Assembly (NCBI RefSeq): GCF_008015755.1
Contig: NZ_SSGF01000005.1
Coordinates: 23,731-87,730, forward strand
Length of the DNA stretch: 64,000 bases
Origin: Methylophilus sp.
Lineage (GTDB): Bacteria > Pseudomonadota > Gammaproteobacteria > Burkholderiales > Methylophilaceae
Direction of reading: 5' to 3'
In this document: one piece after another, positions 57,015-64,000 of the stretch
Layout: the number at the start of each line of letters is the position of its first letter
How positions within the stretch are numbered: the stretch's first letter is position 1
Translations under genes and position numbers: made by a program
The notes under the pieces: model-generated
What the model saw: only the letters and a program-made list of their open reading frames with translations
What the model was told of the DNA's origin: nothing
Database searches by the model: none

Positions 57015-60000
57015 TCACGATTGTATTTCTAACCAGATTTTTTCAAGACGCTTGATTGAGACAGGATAAGGGGTTCTTAATTCCTGCGCAAATAATGATA
57101 CACGCAACTCTTGTAACTGCCACGCAAAGTCTTGTAACGGGTTGGTTACAGGCAAGTGTGCTTTGCGTAATTGATCCATTTTTTGCTGCCAGCGTTGCTC
57201 CAGTTGCGCCAGCGCCTGGGCGTGGCGGCCATCACGTTCTATGCTGGTTGGATATTTATCAATGCGCATTTTAATCGCCTTGAGGTAGCGCGGCAGATGC
57301 GGCAATTGTTCCCATGGTGTTTGGCTAAAAAAGCCGTGGTAAAGCATGCCTTGCAACTGCTGCTCACATTCGCGTTTGATTTTTTGCGTCACCGGCGTCA
57401 TTTTTTGCAACGCGGCCAGCAGTATTTGATACTCATTAGCGATCAGTTGCGCCTGCCGCGTCAACGCCTCGGTCACTGCAGGCAAGCGTGTGCGGGCACG
57501 CGCTTTCAGCTGCATAAACGCGGCATTGGTGCGCGGCAACTCATCCTCGGCAATAAAGGCACGGTCGGCAATCGCTTGCAGCATATCTTCTCGCAATTGG
57601 TCAGGGTTCATGATGGCTCGCAACAGCAAAGCGTACTGGTTAAAGCCCGGCAAGCCTTTTTCTAACTGCTTGATTTGCTCTTTAAGCTCAAAGCGCATTA
57701 AGCGGCACACGCCTTTGCGATGCGAGGCCGCTGCCTCTTCTACCGTATCAAACAGCTTCACTGCCACGCTATCTATCGAGTCCTCCAGCCCGGGGTAACC
57801 GGTGAGCTGGCGGCGATCTTTGCTAAAGGTCAGGGTTTGCGGCAAGTCACCAAAATCCCATTGCTTGAGGCCAGACTTTTCAATGCCGGGCGAGCCGGTT
57901 CTAAATGTGAGCTGTGCCGCAGAGCCCAATTGTTTTTTAAGCAGATGCCAATCGCGGCCCATGCCCAACTCGCGGCCTTTTTCATCCACCACGCTAAAAT
58001 TCATCAAGTGATGCGGATCCAGGCCCGCCAGGTCGAATTCTTCTGGCTTTAATTTCAAGCCGGTTTTGTGCTGAATAAACTCAGCCAAGGCCTGCAACAA
58101 TGACTGCTGCGCATTTTTCTCTTCGAGAAAGCCAGTCACAAACTCCGGCACCGGCACACACACGCGGCGCAGCGTTTTAGGCAAGGCTTTAATCAGCGCG
58201 GTGACTTTGTCGCGCACCATGCCAGGCACCAGCCACTCCGTCACCGTCGCATCCAGTTGATTGAGCAATGCCAGCGGAATGGTCGCCGTCACGCCATCCA
58301 GCACATGGCCGGGTTCAAAGCGGTATTTGAGCGGGACGGTTTCGCCGTCTATGGTCATTTGCTCAGGAAACTGTACCTCGGTAATGGCACTGGCACCGTG
58401 ACGCATCAGCGACTCGCGCGTCAGATATAACACCTTGGGGTTACTCTTTTCCGCATCCTGCCGCCACTTTTCAAAGGCAGCGCCGTTATAAATGCGATAA
58501 GGCGTTTGTTGACCAGGCTCAGCAATGGGCGGCACCACTTTGTCGTAAAACACAAATAACTGGTATTCATCCACCAGCACGTCCTGGCGGCGCGCCTTAT
58601 GTTCCAATGCCTCAACGTCGGCGATTAAGCGGCGATTAGCTTCAAAAAATGGTGCACGCGTATCGAACTCCATGTTAGCAAGTGCTTCACGGATAAAAAT
58701 CTCACGTGATTCGGTCGGGTTAATCGGCCCGTAATGCACCCGGCGCTTAGGCACAATGGTCAGGCCATACAAACTCACACGCTCCCAAGCTACCACCTGC
58801 GCGGTTTTTCTATCCCAACGCGGGTCGGTATAGTCACTCTGCGTGAGGTCACGGCTGCCACCCTCATTGGCAATCGGCTCTATCCAGTCCGGGTCAATTT
58901 TTGCGACTACTCGGGCATACAACTTGGTCGTATCCACCAGCTCGGCCGCCATCACCCACTTGGGGCGGTTTTTCTTCAGTGCAGAGCCCGGCGCGATGGT
59001 AAAACGAATGCCGCGCGCGCCAGCATAGGTTTCGCTGTCGCCGTCTTTAAAACCAATATTACCCAGCAAGCCAGACAACAACGCGCGGTGCACCTGCTCG
59101 TAGCTGGCCTCTTTATCGCTGCGCTTAAAGTCCATCTCCTCGACCATATCGAGCAACTGCGCATGCAACTCGCGCCACTCTTTCAGGCGCAAGAAAGACA
59201 AAAAGTTTTGATGGCATTGGTTCAGCAAGTCACGGTTAGACTTTTTGGTTTTAAGGGTCTGCTCGTACCACTCCCACAGCTTGAGATAACTCATAAAGTC
59301 GGAGTCATCGGCCTTAAACTTGGCATGCGCGCTGTCCGCCGCTTCGCGTTTATCCATGGGCCGTTCGCGTGGGTCCTGCATGCTCAACACGCTGGCAATA
59401 ATGAGAATTTCACGCAAACAGCCTTCTTTTTTTGCCGCAATAATCATGCGCGCCACACGTGGGTCCAGCGGCAAACGTGCCATCTGCCGCCCCAGCTCGG
59501 TGATCTCGCGTCGCTCGGTCACTGCGCCCAACTCTTGCAGCAACTGATAGCCATCGCTAATCAGGCGTGACGACGGCGCCTCAATAAACGGGAACTCGGT
59601 CACATCGCCCAGGCGCAAATCGGCCATGCGCAAAATCACGCTGGCCAGTGAGCTACGCAAAATTTCAGGGTCGGTAAACGCCGGACGCTGGTTAAAATCT
59701 TCTTCAGAGTACAAGCGCACGCAAATGCCGTTAGACACCCGGCCACAACGCCCTGCTCGCTGCTTGGCGGCTGCTTGTGAGATTTTTTCAATCTGCAACT
59801 GTTCCACCTTGGCGCGTGGGCTGTAACGATTCACGCGCGCCAGGCCAGCATCAATCACATATTTAATGCCAGGCACCGTCAATGACGTCTCGGCCACGTT
59901 GGTCGCCAGCACAATACGGCGCTGGCCGCTGGGGCGGAAAATCTTTTGCTGGTCTTCTATGCTCAGCCGTGCAAACAGCGGCAAAATCTCAATCGAGTTC

Positions 60001-61085
60001 AACTTAGGCGAGCGGCCCTGGTATTTACGCAAATGATCAGCCGTGTCGCGGATTTCACGCTCACCCGGCAAAAACACCAGAATATCGCCATCGCCCAACC
60101 GCAACAAATCTTCTGCGGTATCGAGGATGGCATCTTCCATCACTTCTTCTTCGTCATCCTCTTCCAGCCAGCGCGTTTCAGTGCGCGGCGGCTTGCGCTT
60201 AATGCCCATCAGGTCCTGCGCCAAACGGTCGATGTCGTCCAAGCCATCATCAATCGGCACCTCCACCGCCACCATGGTGGTTTTGTTGCCCAGCGGCCGG
60301 TAACGGATTTCAACAGGATATGTACGGCCACTGACCTCAATCACCGGCGCGCCATTGAAATGGTGAGAGAATCGATCCGCGTCAATCGTCGCCGAGGTGA
60401 CGATGATCTTCAAATCCGGCCGCTTGGGCAGCAACTGCTTGAGATAGCCTAACAGGAAATCAATATTCAGGCTGCGCTCGTGCGCCTCATCGATAATAAT
60501 GGTGTCATAGCCATTGAGAAACTTGTCGCTCTGCGTCTCCGCCAGCAAAATGCCGTCCGTCATCAGCTTGACGTAACTACTCTCGGACAACTTATCGTTA
60601 AAGCGCACCTTGTAGCCCACCGCTTCACCCAGCGGACTTTTAAGCTCCTGCGCAATACGAGAAGCCACCGAGCGCGCCGCAATCCGGCGCGGCTGGGTAT
60701 GGCCAATCAAGCCACCGACACCGCGACCAAGCTCCAGGCAAATTTTAGGCAATTGCGTGGTTTTACCCGAGCCGGTTTCACCACACACAATCACCACCTG
60801 ATGCTTGGCAATCGCCGCCGCAATCTCATCTTTTTTGCCACTCACTGGCAACTCTGGCGGATATTCAGGCTTAGGTAATGCCACCAGCCGGGCTTGCAAA
60901 CGCTGCTGCGAAGCCTGCACTTTATGCGCAACCTCCAGCAGAGATTTATCGGCAGGTTTATTCTGTTTTAACGCCTCTTTAAGCTGTTGCAAGCGACGCT
61001 TAAGCGGAAAGCGGTCAGCCAGCATACACTGGGAAAGTTGTTTTTCAAGTTGGCTGATGAGTTGGATTGGCGAGACGGCGGTCAT
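57015..61085 (-). CDS. hrpA: ATP-dependent RNA helicase HrpA
   Basis: A 1356-residue DEAH/RHA helicase. Walker A GETGSGKTTQLPKICLELGRG, DEAH box IIIDEAHERSLNIDF, motif III VTSATIDADRFS, QRAGRCGRV and the conserved C-terminal HrpA domain with OB-fold and DUF3418 part (from about residue 800). HrpA processes mRNA and rescues stalled ribosomes in enterobacteria. Length is similar to E. coli HrpA (1300). It starts with ATG at 61085 and converges on no close gene at 57015. Confidence 0.96.
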   Translation of the reverse strand: MTAVSPIQLISQLEKQLSQCMLADRFPLKRRLQQLKEALKQNKPADKSLLEVAHKVQASQQRLQARLVALPKPEYPPELPVSGKKDEIAAAIAKHQVVIVCGETGSGKTTQLPKICLELGRGVGGLIGHTQPRRIAARSVASRIAQELKSPLGEAVGYKVRFNDKLSESSYVKLMTDGILLAETQSDKFLNGYDTIIIDEAHERSLNIDFLLGYLKQLLPKRPDLKIIVTSATIDADRFSHHFNGAPVIEVSGRTYPVEIRYRPLGNKTTMVAVEVPIDDGLDDIDRLAQDLMGIKRKPPRTETRWLEEDDEEEVMEDAILDTAEDLLRLGDGDILVFLPGEREIRDTADHLRKYQGRSPKLNSIEILPLFARLSIEDQQKIFRPSGQRRIVLATNVAETSLTVPGIKYVIDAGLARVNRYSPRAKVEQLQIEKISQAAAKQRAGRCGRVSNGICVRLYSEEDFNQRPAFTDPEILRSSLASVILRMADLRLGDVTEFPFIEAPSSRLISDGYQLLQELGAVTERREITELGRQMARLPLDPRVARMIIAAKKEGCLREILIIASVLSMQDPRERPMDKREAADSAHAKFKADDSDFMSYLKLWEWYEQTLKTKKSNRDLLNQCHQNFLSFLRLKEWRELHAQLLDMVEEMDFKRSDKEASYEQVHRALLSGLLGNIGFKDGDSETYAGARGIRFTIAPGSALKKNRPKWVMAAELVDTTKLYARVVAKIDPDWIEPIANEGGSRDLTQSDYTDPRWDRKTAQVVAWERVSLYGLTIVPKRRVHYGPINPTESREIFIREALANMEFDTRAPFFEANRRLIADVEALEHKARRQDVLVDEYQLFVFYDKVVPPIAEPGQQTPYRIYNGAAFEKWRQDAEKSNPKVLYLTRESLMRHGASAITEVQFPEQMTIDGETVPLKYRFEPGHVLDGVTATIPLALLNQLDATVTEWLVPGMVRDKVTALIKALPKTLRRVCVPVPEFVTGFLEEKNAQQSLLQALAEFIQHKTGLKLKPEEFDLAGLDPHHLMNFSVVDEKGRELGMGRDWHLLKKQLGSAAQLTFRTGSPGIEKSGLKQWDFGDLPQTLTFSKDRRQLTGYPGLEDSIDSVAVKLFDTVEEAAASHRKGVCRLMRFELKEQIKQLEKGLPGFNQYALLLRAIMNPDQLREDMLQAIADRAFIAEDELPRTNAAFMQLKARARTRLPAVTEALTRQAQLIANEYQILLAALQKMTPVTQKIKRECEQQLQGMLYHGFFSQTPWEQLPHLPRYLKAIKMRIDKYPTSIERDGRHAQALAQLEQRWQQKMDQLRKAHLPVTNPLQDFAWQLQELRVSLFAQELRTPYPVSIKRLEKIWLEIQS

Positions 61086-61169
61086 AGGGTGGAGATTTTA
61101 ACATGGCATACCAACAGGGATGCAGCATGGTAGCTTACGAGTGGCTGAATTTTCTCTGTTTCATGCATT

Positions 61170-61732
61170 GTTTTTCGCCTCTCGGCGAGTCACTTTCTGG
61201 TGCTTGTCCCCCAGAAAGTAACCAAAGAGGACGACACCCAGCCATCACGGCCTAAAGGCTCCCTTGCGTTGCTCAACAAAGTGGGCGTCCATCGAAACTC
61301 GCCCTGACAAGCCACACAAAACGTGGCTTGTTGCGGAGCTCAAACAGCCGATGGCCGACTACCCCCACTTCGTCTCCGCTACTCAGCGTGATGAATGGGA
61401 TTCTTCTCATTTAAGTAGCTGAACCACAGTTTGGATGGTTTAAAAACCAGATTCTTTTTCTTCAATTGGCTTTCGGTGGCAGTCGCATGGTGTTCGGGGT
61501 CCCCATCTGCCGCGCCGAGCAACGCAGGATTAGCGGGAGTATTCGGTCATCGGCTGTTCGAGTTCCGCGGTGGCTTGCGTTTTGTGCAAGACACTAGGGC
61601 GAGTTTCGATGACCGCCCGTCAAGCCGAGTAGCACAGGGAATAAGCGGAAGCTGGGGTGCATTTCTTTTGGTTACTTATTCTTTGGGCAAGCAAAGAAAA
61701 GTAACTCGCCCAAAAGGCGAAAAGAAACCGAT
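61170..61732. repeat. Large imperfect palindromic element (about 560 bases)
   Basis: Two arms of about 190-200 bases face each other. CATCGAAACTCGCCCT at 61290-61305 is exactly complemented at 61596-61611, CACAAAACG at 61315-61323 by 61578-61586, and 26 bases at 61333-61358 are matched, with three differences, at 61543-61568. The ends carry TTTTTCGCC...AGTAACCAAA-type sequence that is widespread as an interspersed repeat. It is non-coding; the short frame at 61431-61745 is a by-product. Confidence 0.75.
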
Positions 61733-61828
61733 CAATCCAAAATAACCATTAGCCAAGACAACAACTCTGCCTGGACTCCAGGCATACGTCTAAATAGCGT
61801 GTCAATATCTAACTAGAAAATGAAAGAA

Positions 61829-62248
61829 TCACTTTCTAACACACTCCTCCACCCCAGTATTCCCGCCCTTAAACCCTGGTTCAAAATAAAACTTCCTGAA
61901 GCTTAATTGCCCTTTGACATTTTTCTTGAACTCAGCAATGCCAGTGCCATAATCATGCGTTTTGCCGCCATATTCGCCATTCTCCGCTGGCAAGGCAAAG
62001 TGCATGGCCGCATGCATGCCATGCGCCGCGGCGTGACCTTTGTAGATGCCGTAGTCAGGCACTTCGAGCTGGAAGTCGTAACTGGCATCGGCGCCTTTGC
62101 TATGCTCTGGGCGCAGTTTCATGGTGACGGTGCCGGTATATTTGCCTTCGTTCACATCGTCGCCGGTGCAGGCGTAGACACCGCTTAAATCCAGCGCGTA
62201 GGCGTTGGCTGCTATCCAGCAACTTAAGAGTCCTGCGAACCACTTCAT
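61829..62248 (-). CDS. Secreted protein of unknown function
   Basis: A 139-residue protein with a signal peptide ending at about residue 18 (SCWIAANAYA). The mature part (LDLSGVYACTGDDVNEGKYTGTVTMKL) opens with a short beta-rich domain containing one Cys near the start and one near the end (GVEECVRK), possibly a disulfide. Aromatic and His residues are frequent (HAAAHGMHAAMHFALP). No family is recognised. It lies 15 bases downstream of the ligase gene and is probably co-transcribed. Confidence 0.7.
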   Translation of the reverse strand: MKWFAGLLSCWIAANAYALDLSGVYACTGDDVNEGKYTGTVTMKLRPEHSKGADASYDFQLEVPDYGIYKGHAAAHGMHAAMHFALPAENGEYGGKTHDYGTGIAEFKKNVKGQLSFRKFYFEPGFKGGNTGVEECVRK

Positions 62249-62262
62249 ATGTTTTCCTTTAT

Positions 62263-63102
62263 CTATTCAGACGGGCGGATGCGCAAAAAACTGGCAAATT
62301 TTGGTTTGCCCGTGTTGGTGACATCACGATAAGTATAAGTGACTTGGCAGCCGATTGGCGGTGGATGCGCGCGCTCGGCGTCACTGAATCCGGTGCCCAA
62401 TTTAAACTGGATGCCAGTCGGCGTTTCTACTAATAACGCGCCCATTTTACCTTGGTATTTGCCTTTGCCAGGCACATGGGCGATCACTTTGGCTTCTGCA
62501 TCGAGTTGTGGTTTGAGTTTGAGCAAGACCTGGCTGCGGCCCGTCAGGTATGGTGCATCGGCGCGATGCAGCATTAGACCTTCGCCACGCTTGGCCACAA
62601 TTTGCGCCAGAGTGCGTTTAAGTGCTTGCCTGTCTTTGACCCTGAATTGTGGCAAGCTTTTGAGATAAGGGCTGCGCGCTTGTTTGACGATCTGGATAAT
62701 CTGCTGCGCACGCTGTGAGAAATCACCTTTGGCATCTGGTAACTCAAACACATAATAGGCGACTTGTCGCCAGGCAGCATCATTGGGCCGTGTTTGCCTG
62801 ACGGTGGATAACAGTGTTTCAAATTGGCCGCGACCTAGCCATAGCTCGCCATCCAAGGGTGTTGCTGGAAACGCTTGCGTAAACCAGGCCGGGGCATGAA
62901 TAGGATGGCCTTGGCGGCTGGTGAGTTGCTGTCCATCCCAGAGGGCACGCATGCCATCCAGCTTTTCGCTGACCAGATAATCCTGCACCTGAATATCGTC
63001 ATGATAAATCTGCGCCAGCAAAATGGCTGGGGCTTGGGCGTAACTGTGTGCAACCAGCAAGGACAGGAAAACAAACAGGTAGAACTTTGCTCGCGCTAGC
63101 AT
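62263..63102 (-). CDS. ligE: Periplasmic ATP-dependent DNA ligase, Lig E type
   Basis: A 279-residue protein with a signal peptide (FYLFVFLSLLVAHSYA-QAPAI) and the ligase adenylation motif KLDGMRA with Lys47, then LDGELW, EGLMLHR (motif IV) and LLKLKP (motif V), plus an OB-fold C-terminus (VTYTYRDVTNTGKPKFASFLRI). These are the features of Lig E, the minimal exported ligases of some proteobacteria. It is suspected to work on extracellular or incoming DNA. It is preceded by a dyad and followed by a secreted-protein gene. Confidence 0.9.
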   Translation of the reverse strand: MLARAKFYLFVFLSLLVAHSYAQAPAILLAQIYHDDIQVQDYLVSEKLDGMRALWDGQQLTSRQGHPIHAPAWFTQAFPATPLDGELWLGRGQFETLLSTVRQTRPNDAAWRQVAYYVFELPDAKGDFSQRAQQIIQIVKQARSPYLKSLPQFRVKDRQALKRTLAQIVAKRGEGLMLHRADAPYLTGRSQVLLKLKPQLDAEAKVIAHVPGKGKYQGKMGALLVETPTGIQFKLGTGFSDAERAHPPPIGCQVTYTYRDVTNTGKPKFASFLRIRPSE

Positions 63103-63111
63103 GACGCCTCC

Positions 63112-63135
63112 AATTGTTAAAATAAATTAACAATT
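63112..63135. promoter_or_regulatory. Perfect dyad upstream of ligE
   Basis: AATTGTTAA at 63112-63120 and TTAACAATT at 63127-63135 are exact complements with six bases between. It starts 10 bases before the ligE start codon, overlapping the leader or promoter, as expected for a repressor site. The same 9-mer occurs upstream of both double-glycine peptide genes. Confidence 0.5.
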
Positions 63136-63190
63136 TAAAATTACAGAATGCTAGTGATAAAAGCAACGATTATTGTCGGAGAGACAGTGG

Positions 63191-63907
63191 CTAGAGCAGT
63201 TGGCACCACAATTTGTCGTGATGCATGACGTCCATCCACAAGGCGACCACACTGAGCGCAATCAGCAATACGCCGCTCAGGCGCATGCCGGTTGATTCTT
63301 TAAACCAGCCCGGCATGGCTTGCTGGCTGCTACGCCAGAGGATGGGCGCCAGCGCCAGCACGGTGGCGGACCCACAGGCGAATGCCATCATGACCAATGC
63401 GCCTTGTAACCACTGCGATTGCAGTGAGGCCAACATGACGGCGGAGTAGAGTAAGCCGCATGGCAACAAGGCCCAGATCATGCCGGTGAATAGAAAGCCA
63501 AGTTTGGCATGCTGGGTGCGCTGTTTGATCCAGACCCACACTTGTTGCGCCCTCTGTACGGCCCATTGTGGCTGTTGCCCGGTGACCAGCAATAACACGC
63601 CCCAGGCAAAAATCAGGGTGTGTGAGAACGTCCACAAAGGCTGGAACACATGGCTCTGGTTGGATAACCAGGCCAGGCCACGCAAGGTTTCTGCTGCAAT
63701 CGCGCCCAAAATGCCGTAACCCAGCATTCGCCCCAGGTAAAAGCTCCAGGGAATGGTCTTGATGACGCGTAACGGAATCGAACGGAACTGGCTGGTGGTG
63801 GTGACTGAAGACTGCATGGCGCCGCAAGCCGCACCACACATGGCTATGCAATGCGGGCCGCCTGCCAGCCCCATGACAAAGGCGGTCAGGAGTAAGCTGG
63901 CTAACAT
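63191..63907 (-). CDS. TauE/SafE-like (UreH-type) membrane protein
   Basis: A 238-residue protein with about six helices, starting MLASLLLTAFVMGLAGGPHCIAMCGAACGA, where the GGPHCxxMCG motif is characteristic of the DsbD/UreH-type transmembrane family (COG2836). A second conserved part is GMIWALLPCGLLYSAVMLASL. Such genes often lie close to hemN and cytochrome cbb3 genes in betaproteobacteria. The function is unclear; metal handling or redox relay is proposed for relatives. Confidence 0.85.
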   Translation of the reverse strand: MLASLLLTAFVMGLAGGPHCIAMCGAACGAMQSSVTTTSQFRSIPLRVIKTIPWSFYLGRMLGYGILGAIAAETLRGLAWLSNQSHVFQPLWTFSHTLIFAWGVLLLVTGQQPQWAVQRAQQVWVWIKQRTQHAKLGFLFTGMIWALLPCGLLYSAVMLASLQSQWLQGALVMMAFACGSATVLALAPILWRSSQQAMPGWFKESTGMRLSGVLLIALSVVALWMDVMHHDKLWCQLL

Positions 63908-63916
63908 GCCGAGAGT

Positions 63917-64000
63917 TTAAAGGATTTTGGAAAACCTTGCACGATTGGCATCGTGCTGCAAATAGCGGTCAAACACCATGGCGATGGCACGCACAAAATA
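63917..64000 (-). CDS. hemN: Oxygen-independent coproporphyrinogen III oxidase (3' end)
   Basis: Twenty-seven C-terminal codons are visible before the stop at 63917, reading YFVRAIAMVFDRYLQHDANR followed by ARFSKIL. The pattern AMVFDRYL followed by RFSK is the typical HemN tail. The enzyme converts coproporphyrinogen III to protoporphyrinogen IX without oxygen, for heme synthesis. The rest is outside the window. Confidence 0.75.
   Translation of the reverse strand, partial: YFVRAIAMVFDRYLQHDANRARFSKIL

Noticed and set aside
61431..61745. 104-codon frame inside the large palindrome
   Set aside because: It spans the centre and right arm of the repeat, has no ribosome binding site and no protein-like conservation signal; such frames are commonly over-annotated in this repeat family.

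Overview
The window looks like a chromosomal segment of a methylotrophic betaproteobacterium of the family Methylophilaceae. The evidence is the tail of an mxa (methanol dehydrogenase maturation) cluster at the left edge, together with betaproteobacterial housekeeping neighbourhoods (pyrG-kdsA-eno-ftsB, smpB/ratA-ratB, guaB-guaA). Base composition appears close to 50% G+C, which would fit Methylophilus better than the AT-richer Methylotenera. The genus is an inference, not a measurement.

Layout. 1-1911: mxaC (3' part), mxaK and mxaL. 1921-8873: ygfX and divergent ygfZ, then the leftward pyrG-kdsA-eno-ftsB block and the NAD(P)HX dehydratase nnrD. 8932-9550: two paralogous small peptides with double-glycine leaders, the best candidate in the window for an undescribed secreted-peptide system. 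9787-18758: smpB, ratA/ratB, guaB-guaA, trpS, a greB-type factor, a nitroreductase and the ABC-F gene ybiT. 18888-21620: a Spy/CpxP-like periplasmic protein followed by an OmpR-type two-component pair. 21779-28207: tRNA-Ser(CGA), hpt, galU, a SemiSWEET, uvrB, a secreted protease-TPR protein and an aminotransferase. 28271-30803: a stand-alone LapA-like retention-module protein, tRNA-Asn(GTT) and a hipBA-type module. 31056-38222: a cyanide-insensitive-type bd oxidase operon with a DUF2474 small protein, a pqiABC operon, a LysM/BON protein and a small lipoprotein. 38364-43699: two cyclic-di-GMP proteins around a CPA2 antiporter. 43706-49299: an accessory stretch with a TIGR02450/flavoprotein pair, parDE-type and vapBC-type modules, a CynX-like transporter with a divergent MarR regulator, and an AT-rich FRG-domain gene bracketed by inverted repeats. 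49300-49773: non-coding repeats. 49774-56980: a COG0523 GTPase, a YqhA-like protein, an EF-hand protein, kup with a shortened KdpDE-like pair, and a TonB-like proline-rich protein. 57015-64000: hrpA, a large non-coding palindrome, a secreted protein of unknown function, a periplasmic Lig E-type DNA ligase, a TauE/SafE-like membrane protein and the 3' end of hemN.

How the genes work together. Most of the window is core metabolism: methanol oxidation, guanine nucleotide synthesis, CTP, KDO, glycolysis and DNA repair. The accessory layer consists of small regulated modules: toxin-antitoxin pairs, the peptide pair, the FRG cassette and several families of palindromic repeats. Clear operators or dyads precede the marR/cynX, vapBC, antiporter and ligE genes.
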